This document shows positions 1 through 6,578 of a DNA stretch of 12,981 nt, piece after piece. Positions within the stretch are counted from its first letter, which is position 1. Every line of letters starts with the position of its first letter. A model generated the notes under the pieces. That model saw only the letters and a list, made by a program, of their open reading frames with translations. It had not been told where the DNA came from and searched no databases. The stretch spans positions 1 to 12,981 of the forward strand of contig JAHHRJ010000048.1 of the NCBI GenBank assembly GCA_020025885.1, given 5' to 3'. The translations under genes were made by a program, and so were the position numbers. Source of the DNA: Butyricicoccus sp. GTDB taxonomy: Bacteria > Bacillota > Clostridia > Oscillospirales > Butyricicoccaceae.

Positions 1-49
1 GTTTATTTTGTTGATATAGGACAAGAATCTATATTTTTCAGACAGCCCC
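1..49. mobile_element. Terminus of a TA-flanked mobile element (rest lies off the left edge)
   Basis: The stretch ends with TTTTTCAGACAGCCCC (34-49) followed by TA. Read outward to the left this is the terminal repeat GGGGCTGTCTGAAAAA. It closely matches the MITE end at 52-66 and the element end at 12930-12945: the last 24 bases agree at about 20 positions with the reverse complement of the right-edge element. No coding sequence is visible in these 49 bases. The family is not certain. A TA target with a GGG...CTGAAAA terminus could fit IS630-type or IS5/IS427-type elements. Confidence 0.55.
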
Positions 50-51
50 TA

Positions 52-212
52 GGGACTATCTGAAAAGTCGAAATTCTGGTCTTTTTCTACAATGAGCGGC
101 ATCTGCTGCGTTAAAAATACGCGGAATCCATCAAGGATTCCTGCGTTTTTTGCCTTGCATCTACGCACGCACTGCGAAAAATTCGTCGATTTCTTTATTT
201 TCAGATACGCCC
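52..212. mobile_element. 161-bp MITE-like non-autonomous element with TA target duplication
   Basis: The left end GGGACTATCTGAAAA (52-66) and the right end TTTTCAGATACGCCC (198-212) are inverted repeats matching at 13 of 15 positions. TA dinucleotides flank both ends (50-51 and 213-214), as expected for a TA target duplication. The two halves also resemble each other as an imperfect long palindrome centred on the hairpin at 119-146, so the whole element could fold into one hairpin. It has no transposase gene and would need to be mobilised in trans. It sits directly upstream of fbp, whose Shine-Dalgarno sequence begins one base after the right TA. What is seen: terminal repeats, TA flanks and palindromic structure. 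What is inferred: that this is a mobile MITE. Confidence 0.75.
119..151 (+). terminator. Terminator-like hairpin inside the MITE
   Basis: The stem GGAATCC (123-129) / GGATTCC (135-141) with loop ATCAA is extended by ACGC (119-122) / GCGT (143-146) across a one-base bulge. Six Ts follow (146-151). An A-tract at 113-117 gives a T-tract on the opposite strand, so the hairpin could act in both directions. It may stop transcripts arriving from upstream of fbp. Confidence 0.6.
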
Positions 213-214
213 TA

Positions 215-223
215 AGAGAGGGG
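215..223 (+). promoter_or_regulatory. Ribosome binding site fixing the fbp start
   Basis: AGAGAGGGG lies 9 bases before the TTG at 233. It is the only good Shine-Dalgarno match near the fbp start, and it lies just outside the MITE (its TA ends at 214). It therefore favours TTG 233 over the longer reading frame from ATG 92. Confidence 0.7.
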
Positions 224-232
224 AAGCTTATT

Positions 233-2161
233 TTGAATTACGATATCAATTATTTGCGTTTATTGGCTGAGAAATTTCCCACGATTGAATCGGTAACAAA
301 TGAACTGGTAAATTTGCGTGCAATTATGCATTTGCCCAAGGGAACGGAATACTATTTTTCCGATCTGCATGGAGAACATGAAGCATTTATTCACCTGCTG
401 CGCTCTGGTTCGGGCGTGATTCGAGAAAAAATTGATAATTTATTCCGTTCTTCTGTGATGGAAAAAGATCGTGAGGAGCTGGCGGCACTGGTTTATTATC
501 CCTCCACCCAGCTTGGAAGAGCACGTAAGGTAGAGCAAAACTATGATGATTGGTGCATGATCACCATTAACCAGCTTGTGATCGTTGCATGTGAAGTTTC
601 GGCGAAGTATACACGCAGCAAAGTGCGCCATACGATGGACCCACGATATGCAGGCATGATCGAAGAGCTGATGAACACAGATGGAACAGATGTGGATAAG
701 CGAACCTATTACCGCGAAATGATCGAGTCCGTGGTTCAGGTCGGTTGTGCAGATGGACTCATTAAAGCACTTTGCCACCTGATCCAGCAGATGACGGTGG
801 ATCAATTGCATATCATCGGCGATATTTTTGATCGTGGTCCACGTGCAGACCGTATTTTGGATGAACTGATGAAGCATCACGATGTGGATATCCAGTGGGG
901 CAACCATGATGTCTCTTGGATTGGTGCGATGTGCGGAAATCCGGTTTGCCTGATGAGTGTGTTGCGCATCGCCATCAGCTATAATGGGTTTGACTGCTTG
1001 GAAGATGGATATGGCATCAATTTGCGTCCACTTTCCATGTTTGCGGCAACCACTTATGCAAATGATCCATGTGCACATTTTATGCCACATGTACTAGACG
1101 AAAATGAGTTTGATCCGGTCGATCCAGCGCTTGCAGCAAAGATGCATAAAGCGGTTGCGATTATGATGTTTAAGTTGGAAGGGCAGCTCATTGGGCGGCA
1201 TCCAGAGTACGGAATGCAGGGTAGATTGCTGCTAGACAAAATAGATTATGAAAAAGGAACGATCAAAATTGGTGGTAAGGAGTATCCGCTGACCGATACC
1301 AATTTCCCAACGATCGATCCCAAAGATCCGTATGCGCTGACTGCAGAAGAACAGAATATTTTGGATGGTTTCCAAGCGTCTTTCCGTCATTCGGAACGCC
1401 TGCGCACCCATATTGATTTCATTATCAACCATGGCGCAATGTATAAAGTGGCAAACGGAAAGCTCTTGTATCATGGATGCATACCAATCAATGCAGATGG
1501 TTCGCTGCAAGAAGTGGATCTGTTTGGGGAAAAATGTAAGGGGCGTGAGCTGCTCGATCAGCTGGAAATGCATGTACGGCGTGCGTATCATGCGGAAGCT
1601 CCGGATTCTGTGGATTTATTGTGGTATTTATGGTGTGGCGCCGTATCTCCGCTCTTTGGAAAAGACCGCATGACCTCCTTTGAACGCTATTTTATCAAAG
1701 AAAAAGAACTACAAAAAGAGCATATGAACCCATATTATAAACATTATGATGATCCAAAGTTTTGTGCTGCATTGATGCGAGAATTTGGGTTGAATCCAGA
1801 AATTAGCCATATTATCAATGGGCATGTGCCCGTGAAACACGGTGAAACACCTGTGAAGGCAGGCGGACGTCTGTTTGTCATCGATGGCGGTATCTCCAAA
1901 GCATATCATTCTAAAACGGGAATTGCGGGTTATACCCTTATCTCATCCTCACATGAAATTCAACTTGCAGAACATCGTCCATTCCACAGAGGAAATGACC
2001 TAGAAAGTCCGGAAACTTATACCACGGTTCATATTGTAGAACACATGCCGCGCCGCCTTATGGTGGAGGATACAGACGCTGGAGAGCGCTTCAAGAGACG
2101 TATTGATGAACTTCAGGAGCTGCTTTCCCTATATCGCTGCGGTGTGCTGGGAGAGGCTTAA
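233..2161 (+). CDS. fbp: Fructose-1,6-bisphosphatase, class III
   Basis: Hydrolyses fructose-1,6-bisphosphate to fructose-6-phosphate and phosphate, the committed step of gluconeogenesis, in the cytoplasm. The 642-residue product has the length of Firmicute class III enzymes (about 640-670). Metallophosphatase signatures are clear: YFSDLHGEHE (D44, H46), HIIGDIFDRGPRADR, IQWGNHDVSWIGA, and near the C-terminus NGHVPVKHGETPVKAGG followed by FVIDGGISKAYH. The family-typical WCGAVSPLFGKDRMTSFERYF is also present. I chose the TTG at 233 because a good Shine-Dalgarno sequence precedes it and family similarity begins there. The in-frame ATG at 92 would add 47 residues encoded mostly by the MITE. No convincing promoter is visible between the MITE terminator hairpin and the start, and no clear terminator follows the stop. 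Function is known from the family; the effect of the MITE is unknown. Confidence 0.95.
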   Translation: MNYDINYLRLLAEKFPTIESVTNELVNLRAIMHLPKGTEYYFSDLHGEHEAFIHLLRSGSGVIREKIDNLFRSSVMEKDREELAALVYYPSTQLGRARKVEQNYDDWCMITINQLVIVACEVSAKYTRSKVRHTMDPRYAGMIEELMNTDGTDVDKRTYYREMIESVVQVGCADGLIKALCHLIQQMTVDQLHIIGDIFDRGPRADRILDELMKHHDVDIQWGNHDVSWIGAMCGNPVCLMSVLRIAISYNGFDCLEDGYGINLRPLSMFAATTYANDPCAHFMPHVLDENEFDPVDPALAAKMHKAVAIMMFKLEGQLIGRHPEYGMQGRLLLDKIDYEKGTIKIGGKEYPLTDTNFPTIDPKDPYALTAEEQNILDGFQASFRHSERLRTHIDFIINHGAMYKVANGKLLYHGCIPINADGSLQEVDLFGEKCKGRELLDQLEMHVRRAYHAEAPDSVDLLWYLWCGAVSPLFGKDRMTSFERYFIKEKELQKEHMNPYYKHYDDPKFCAALMREFGLNPEISHIINGHVPVKHGETPVKAGGRLFVIDGGISKAYHSKTGIAGYTLISSSHEIQLAEHRPFHRGNDLESPETYTTVHIVEHMPRRLMVEDTDAGERFKRRIDELQELLSLYRCGVLGEA

Positions 2162-2249
2162 AGGGTATGCAGGAAGGCTTGCAAAATACTAGACTGAAGT
2201 ACAGCTCATTTCATAGAAATTTTGATATATTTTAAATATTCGCAAAAAA

Positions 2250-2281
2250 TTGTAGCAATCTCTCTCTTAATGTGATATACT
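2250..2281 (+). promoter_or_regulatory. Promoter with extended -10 for the orphan recombinase-domain gene
   Basis: TGATATACT (2273-2281 region) is an extended -10 (TG-n-TATACT, with TATACT at 2276-2281). TTGTAG at 2250-2255 is a weak -35 candidate, but its spacing of 20 is long, so the extended -10 may carry most of the activity. The predicted transcript start is near 2288, within the palindrome CTTCGAAG (2285-2292). Confidence 0.5.
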
Positions 2282-2315
2282 TGACTTCGAAGAAAGCTAA
2301 TTCAGTTGAAGATGT

Positions 2316-2335
2316 TGTGCACTTCCATGTGCACA
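2316..2335 (+). promoter_or_regulatory. Perfect dyad in the leader; possible operator or RNA hairpin
   Basis: TGTGCAC (2316-2322) and GTGCACA (2329-2335) form a perfect 7-bp inverted repeat around TTCCAT. It lies 7 bases before the Shine-Dalgarno GAGAGGAG (2343-2350) of the following DNA-binding protein gene. It could be an operator bound by that protein (autoregulation) or an RNA stem affecting translation. The sequence does not distinguish these. Confidence 0.45.
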
Positions 2336-2359
2336 GAAAATTGAGAGGAGAACGACATT

Positions 2360-2764
2360 ATGCTATTCAAAACCCTTCAGGAATATGATAACAATCAGAT
2401 CCATGATGAAATGAAACAGTATCTATCAGAGCTCGGTCTGTCAGAGAACGCACTTTCCACCATGGTTGATGGAAAGATGACAGTAGAAGACCTCGTTGGC
2501 AAGCTGACTGCACATCTGATCGAGCAGGCTGCACAGGAGGATCGCCGCCGTTTCCGTCAGAAGCAGAGCGAGGGGATTGCACGTGCACAGCAGGCTGGTG
2601 TTGCGATCGGTCGCCCGACCCGCAAGCAGGATAAGCGCTTCCGCCGTGTGAGAGAGATGTATCAAGCACAGGAAGTGACTGGTCAGGAAGCCGCTCGACT
2701 TTTAAGCGTTGCACCGAGTACATTCTATCGCTGGCTGCGTCAGGAAAACACAGACGAAATGTAA
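2360..2764 (+). CDS. Stand-alone serine-recombinase C-terminal (HTH) DNA-binding protein, no catalytic domain
   Basis: The product is 134 residues. Residues about 40-134 follow the pattern of the end of a resolvase/invertase: a long helix (EDLVGKLTAHLIEQAAQEDR), the basic segment RQKQSEGIARAQQAGVAIGRP, and a helix-turn-helix at about 105-128 with recognition helix APSTFYRWLRQ. The N-terminal ~110-residue catalytic domain with the nucleophilic serine is absent. The first 40 residues (MLFKTLQEYDNNQIHDEM...) do not resemble it. Recombination activity is therefore not expected; DNA binding, perhaps as a regulator or architectural protein, is inferred. The gene is not a visible fragment: it has its own extended -10 promoter, a strong ribosome binding site (GAGAGGAG, 10 bases before ATG) and a perfect terminator. 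Its codons resemble those of the neighbouring core genes, arguing against recent transfer. A dyad just upstream may be its own operator. The exact function is unknown. Confidence 0.8.
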   Translation: MLFKTLQEYDNNQIHDEMKQYLSELGLSENALSTMVDGKMTVEDLVGKLTAHLIEQAAQEDRRRFRQKQSEGIARAQQAGVAIGRPTRKQDKRFRRVREMYQAQEVTGQEAARLLSVAPSTFYRWLRQENTDEM

Positions 2765-2777
2765 AGCGTATAATAAG

Positions 2778-2823
2778 AGATACAGGAAAAATCCGCGTTT
2801 TGGATTTTTCCTGTATCTTTTTT
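2778..2823 (+). terminator. Strong rho-independent terminator
   Basis: A perfect 17-bp stem (2778-2794 with 2802-2818, core ACAGGAAAAATCC / GGATTTTTCCTGT) with a 7-base loop is followed by a run of six Ts (2818-2823). It ends the orphan DNA-binding gene and separates it from the lipoprotein operon. Confidence 0.93.
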
Positions 2824-2839
2824 GTGCGCAGAATAGGGT

Positions 2840-2869
2840 TTGTGCTGTTCAAACTTTGCTTTTTATGAT
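2840..2869 (+). promoter_or_regulatory. Candidate promoter of the lipoprotein / two-component operon
   Basis: TTGTGC (2840-2845) and TATGAT (2864-2869) are separated by 18 bases. They lie between the terminator at 2823 and the lipoprotein start at 2919, which has a strong AAGGAGG site (2907-2913). Assignment is by consensus match and position only. Confidence 0.5.
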
Positions 2870-2918
2870 ACACTGAAAACGTATCACGAGAATTATAAAA
2901 TACTGCAAGGAGGCAGGA

Positions 2919-4268
2919 ATGAAAAGGATTTTAACAGGCGTTACTCTGTTCTGTTTTTTATCCATGCTGACCGGATGCACTCTCAAAACAGGGGTGGATC
3001 TGATGCAGCTGCCTAAGCCCAATAAGGATCGTCAGGCAATTACGGATGAGCTTGCACGTGTCAAGTCATCAGATGCGGTAGAGGATGCACCCTACCAAGG
3101 GGAAAACCGCAACACAGTACAGATGGTGGATCTGGACAACGATGGGATTGAGGAAGTGGTCGCGTTCTTCCGCACACCTGCAAATGGCAATACCTATGAG
3201 GCAGTGGTGCTCAGCAAACAGGATGATGAGCGATATACCTATGTGGGTCGTGTGCATGGAATTGGTACGCGAATCGATTCAGTCAGCTATCCCGTTATCA
3301 CACCAGAGGGACGCCGTGGCATTTTTTTGAGCATGGAACAGGTTGGAGAACAGTCCAATCATTTGATTGCAGCGGATTATACAGACAACAGTGTCGATGT
3401 TATGCTGGAAGCTGACTATATTAGCATGCTCCCGGTGGACTTGGACAGCAACGGAACACGTGAACTGTTTTTGATTTCTGGACCGGATACGCGCCGGATC
3501 GCATCTATTTATGCATATGATGAAACGAATCATGCGCTCAAAATGATGAGCGAGAGCCCGCTGTCTGCATCAGCAAAAATTATTGAGCGGGTAAACAGCG
3601 GATATATTGCCGACCGGACCCCAGCGGTCTTTGTGGAAGAAACCGTGCAGGGTGGAAATGGTCAGCAGACCGATGTGTTTATCTGGCAGAAGCAAGGTGG
3701 ACTGCGCAATTTGGCGCGGAGCACAGAAAGCGGAGCCGGAAGAGAGACCTATCGAACCGTGCCTGCCAATGCATATGACATCAACGGGGATGGTTTGACG
3801 GAGATCCCACGTGCCGTGCACATGGTGGGTTCTGTGCATCCGGGGAATGATGAAGTGTATATGCTGGACTGGTATCTGTATGCGGCAGATCATGAGCCCA
3901 CATATGTGCGTACAACATACCGCAATGTCAGCCAAGAATGGGATTTTGTGATTAGTCAGGCTTGGTATGATACGGTGCATGCGGTCAAGGGAACAAGCGA
4001 TGGCACAGATTATACGAGATTTGAAGTATATGTACCAGATGGAAAGCCAATCCCACTTTTGACAATCTACTATCTGCTTGGAACAGCGGATGATGTGAAA
4101 CAGGAAATGCAGGAGAAAAATCTGTTTCCGCTTGAACGTGTCCCTTCGGGCACATTTGCAGCATCTATTCCGCCAGAGGCAGCAAAGAGCAGCCTTGCGC
4201 TAACGCAGACACAGGTGAAAGAACGCTTTTCGCCCATCACAGTACATTGGAATGAGAGTCAGTCGTGA
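2919..4268 (+). CDS. Putative lipoprotein with three DxDxDG-type (FG-GAP/VCBS-like) motifs
   Basis: The 449-residue product begins with a lipoprotein signal peptide: KR, a hydrophobic core, then the lipobox LTGC with acylated Cys20, so it is probably anchored outside the membrane. Three acidic loop motifs are regularly spaced: DLDNDGIEE (71-79), DLDSNGTRE (174-182) and DINGDGLTE (287-295). Each lies in a context typical of calcium-binding beta-propeller or VCBS/FG-GAP repeats. I do not recognise a catalytic domain. The gene starts with a strong AAGGAGG site and ends 19 bases before the response regulator, so it is likely co-transcribed with the two-component system. It could be an accessory sensor, a partner of the kinase ectodomain, or a target of the system; this is inference. 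Confidence is high for a lipoprotein and low for any specific role. Confidence 0.85.
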   Translation: MKRILTGVTLFCFLSMLTGCTLKTGVDLMQLPKPNKDRQAITDELARVKSSDAVEDAPYQGENRNTVQMVDLDNDGIEEVVAFFRTPANGNTYEAVVLSKQDDERYTYVGRVHGIGTRIDSVSYPVITPEGRRGIFLSMEQVGEQSNHLIAADYTDNSVDVMLEADYISMLPVDLDSNGTRELFLISGPDTRRIASIYAYDETNHALKMMSESPLSASAKIIERVNSGYIADRTPAVFVEETVQGGNGQQTDVFIWQKQGGLRNLARSTESGAGRETYRTVPANAYDINGDGLTEIPRAVHMVGSVHPGNDEVYMLDWYLYAADHEPTYVRTTYRNVSQEWDFVISQAWYDTVHAVKGTSDGTDYTRFEVYVPDGKPIPLLTIYYLLGTADDVKQEMQEKNLFPLERVPSGTFAASIPPEAAKSSLALTQTQVKERFSPITVHWNESQS

Positions 4269-4270
4269 TA

Positions 4271-4275
4271 GGAGG
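4271..4275 (+). promoter_or_regulatory. Ribosome binding site fixing the response regulator start
   Basis: GGAGG lies 12 bases before ATG 4288. The upstream in-frame ATG at 4252 lies inside the lipoprotein gene, would add 12 residues ahead of a standard receiver domain, and has no comparable site. Confidence 0.65.
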
Positions 4276-4287
4276 TTTTTTGAGAAC

Positions 4288-4983
4288 ATGAATCGCAAGG
4301 TGCTTGTCTTAGAAGATGAGGAAAATATTCGCAGTTTTGTGGTTTTGAACCTCAAACGTGCGGGTTTTGAAGTGATTGAAGCAGATACAGGAGAGAGTGC
4401 ACTGGAGCTGTTTGAACGAAATCCAGATATTGTTGTGGCAGTGCTTGATGTGATGCTGCCGGGAATTGATGGATATGAAGTGTGCCGCTCCATTCGTGCG
4501 CATGGCTCCCGTGCGGGTATTATCATGCTGACCGCGCGAACACAGGAGAGCGATAAGGTAACGGGACTGATGACTGGTGCGGACGATTATGTGACCAAGC
4601 CATTTTCCGTTGTGGAGCTGGTCGCACGCGTGGAAGCATTGGTGCGCCGCGTTGCGGGCAGTGGCTTCCAAGACGATGACAGCCTTCGCTCCGGTCCGTT
4701 CCGTCTGGATACACGTGCAAGAGAAGTGACCAAAGATGGAGTCAAAATTGAGCTGACACAGATCGAATATGGAATTTTAAAAGCCTTTATGACCAATATC
4801 AATCGTGCACTGTCACGCGATGACATTTTAGAAATGGTTTGGGGACACCATTTTGTAGGAGAACTCAAGATCGTGGACGTCAATATCCGTCGCCTACGTA
4901 TCAAAATTGAGGACAATCCGGCATCGCCGCGCTATATCGTGACCGTGCGCGGCTATGGCTATATGTGGGAAGGTAAGGTATGA
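4288..4983 (+). CDS. OmpR/PhoB-family response regulator
   Basis: Cytoplasmic transcription factor of 231 residues, a normal length for the family. The receiver domain (about 1-118) has the acidic pocket E9-D10-E11, the phospho-acceptor D54 (LDVMLPGIDG), T82 (MLTAR) and K104 (VTKPF). The C-terminal winged-helix domain (about 130-231) has the typical ELTQIEYGILKAF, VWGHHFVGE and VDVNIRRLRIKIEDNP, ending VTVRGYGYMW. The stop codon overlaps the start of the histidine kinase (ATGA at 4980-4983), so the two are translationally coupled and almost certainly cognate. It resembles WalR/PhoP/ResD-type regulators, but the sequence alone does not allow assignment to one. Target genes are not evident, though the co-transcribed lipoprotein is a candidate. 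Confidence 0.93.
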   Translation: MNRKVLVLEDEENIRSFVVLNLKRAGFEVIEADTGESALELFERNPDIVVAVLDVMLPGIDGYEVCRSIRAHGSRAGIIMLTARTQESDKVTGLMTGADDYVTKPFSVVELVARVEALVRRVAGSGFQDDDSLRSGPFRLDTRAREVTKDGVKIELTQIEYGILKAFMTNINRALSRDDILEMVWGHHFVGELKIVDVNIRRLRIKIEDNPASPRYIVTVRGYGYMWEGKV

Positions 4984-6578
4984 AGTACCGCAGAACCCAG
5001 GTGCCGCACACACCAAAACCGAAAACAAAACCAGCCGTACACCACACACGCATTCAGCATTCACCCGGCGGTCTGCGCGGGCGATGGCTGATGAACTCCC
5101 TATCGTTTGTGGTCGTCATCCTTGCGGCGGTTGTAATTGCCGTGTCCATGGGATTTTCCAGCTATTACTATAACAGCATCCATGATATGCTGAGCTATCG
5201 CATGAGCGCGATGACCACTAATTTTTATAATGGTGGTTGGATGAGCAGTTTGGAAGAATACTACTATGGCATGGAAAAAACTATTGGCGATTTTGATATC
5301 AATATGCGCGACAAGATTGAGTTTCAGTTCCTTAATGAACAGGGAACGATCGTCAAATCGTCCTCTGGCCTCAATGACGGCACGATGGCAGCAACGGGGG
5401 ATGTAGAACGTGCACTTCGAGATCATGGGGTCATACTTCCGGACAATGAGTACCCACAGGAGGCAGTCATTCAGGTTTGGACGGGCAAAGACCCCATGAC
5501 AGGCGAGCGTGTACTCAGCATGACAACCCCCTTGTATATCGATGATGGGCATATGGTCGGCGGCATTCGTATGGTGACTTCACTTGCGATTGCAGAAAAG
5601 CAGACGATGTATTTTGTGTTGCTGTCGGTTGCGGCAAGTCTGCTATTTTTCTCGATGGTTGTATTATCCAACCGTTACTTTATCAAATCTATTTTGGAAC
5701 CAGTGACCAAAATCAATGTCATTGCAAAGGAAATTGCGGCGGGACGCTATGGAATGCGTCTGCAAAAGGTGTATGACGATGAAATTGGCGAGCTATGCGA
5801 TACAATCAACTATATGTCGGATGAGATTTCCCGCACGGAACGCATGAAGAATGATTTTATTTCTTCGGTTTCCCATGAACTGCGCACACCACTGACGGCA
5901 ATCGACGGCTGGAGTGAGACACTCTTAACTGGCGGCGATGCATCGCCGGAGGAAGTGCGGCTGGGACTGGAAATTATTCACAAGGAAAGCCGCCGCTTGA
6001 CACGCCTCGTAGAAGAGCTTCTGGATTTTGCACGTATTGAATCAGGGCGCATGAAGCTGGAAGTTGAGACATTTGATCTCGAAATGGAACTGTATGAGGC
6101 GGTTTATATGTATGAAAACCTGCTTGCAGGCAGTGGGATGACATTGGTATATCATGCAGAAGAACTGGAAACCTATTTTATCAATGGTGACCGACACCGC
6201 ATGAAGCAGGTATTTCTCAATATCATTGACAATGCGGCAAAGTATGGAAAGAGTGGTAAGCGCATTGAAGTCGATTTGCGCCATGAAGGCAAAGACATCG
6301 TGGTCTGCGTGCGCGATTTTGGTGCGGGTATTCCAGAAGCCGAATTACCATTTGTGAAGGAACGATTTTATAAAGGATCATCCAAGGAACGCGGCAGCGG
6401 CATTGGACTGTCTATCACCGATGAGATTGTCAAGCTGCACGGCGGTCGGTTGATGATTCGTTCCAAGCCGGGCGAGGGAACTGCGGTTTATGTTTCTGTG
6501 CCGGCGATTGATGTCCATACCGCATTGGGTGTGGAAACAACCATTGCAACTGAGGAGAACACAAATGAAGCACTATGA
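4980..6578 (+). CDS. Membrane sensor histidine kinase
   Basis: The 532-residue partner of the upstream response regulator. It has a basic, proline-rich cytoplasmic N-terminus of about 37 residues, then TM1 (about 39-62). An extracytoplasmic sensor region of about 145 residues (62-208) follows, probably PAS/Cache-like but not recognised, then TM2 (about 209-231). HAMP begins at KSILEPVTKI (about 236-285). HisKA has phospho-acceptor H299 (SSVSHELRTPLTAIDGW). The HATPase domain shows the N box (N414, N418 in LNIIDNAAKYG), G1 (DFGAGIP, D446), F box (ERFYKG) and G2 (GSGIGLSI, about 472-479). All catalytic elements are intact. The start overlaps the regulator stop by 4 bases, and the end overlaps the DUF1385 gene by 14 bases. 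The ligand is unknown; the adjacent lipoprotein may contribute. Confidence 0.93.
   Translation: MKYRRTQVPHTPKPKTKPAVHHTRIQHSPGGLRGRWLMNSLSFVVVILAAVVIAVSMGFSSYYYNSIHDMLSYRMSAMTTNFYNGGWMSSLEEYYYGMEKTIGDFDINMRDKIEFQFLNEQGTIVKSSSGLNDGTMAATGDVERALRDHGVILPDNEYPQEAVIQVWTGKDPMTGERVLSMTTPLYIDDGHMVGGIRMVTSLAIAEKQTMYFVLLSVAASLLFFSMVVLSNRYFIKSILEPVTKINVIAKEIAAGRYGMRLQKVYDDEIGELCDTINYMSDEISRTERMKNDFISSVSHELRTPLTAIDGWSETLLTGGDASPEEVRLGLEIIHKESRRLTRLVEELLDFARIESGRMKLEVETFDLEMELYEAVYMYENLLAGSGMTLVYHAEELETYFINGDRHRMKQVFLNIIDNAAKYGKSGKRIEVDLRHEGKDIVVCVRDFGAGIPEAELPFVKERFYKGSSKERGSGIGLSITDEIVKLHGGRLMIRSKPGEGTAVYVSVPAIDVHTALGVETTIATEENTNEAL

Noticed and set aside
11..35. Possible promoter TTGATA...TATATT upstream of fbp
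   Set aside because: The spacing is only 13 bases, and the MITE terminator hairpin lies between it and fbp.
92..232. N-terminal extension of fbp from ATG 92
   Set aside because: It is encoded by the MITE and lacks a ribosome binding site. The family alignment and a good Shine-Dalgarno sequence support TTG 233.
440..1090. 216-codon open frame on the minus strand
   Set aside because: It lies entirely within fbp, and its translation is rich in His, Cys and Ile without family features. It is a shadow of the coding frame.
2162..2249. Terminator for fbp in the intergenic region
   Set aside because: Only weak AT-rich or 3-4 bp stems are present (for example ATATTT-T-AAATAT), with no GC stem plus T-run.
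2360..2764. Active resolvase or invertase gene
   Set aside because: No catalytic serine domain is present, and no invertible repeats flank the gene.
2367..2873. 168-codon minus-strand frame opposite the orphan DNA-binding gene
   Set aside because: It runs through the perfect terminator and has no ribosome binding site. The + strand gene has all expression signals.
4252..4287. Earlier ATG for the response regulator
   Set aside because: It overlaps the lipoprotein gene, has no good ribosome binding site and adds residues before a complete receiver domain.
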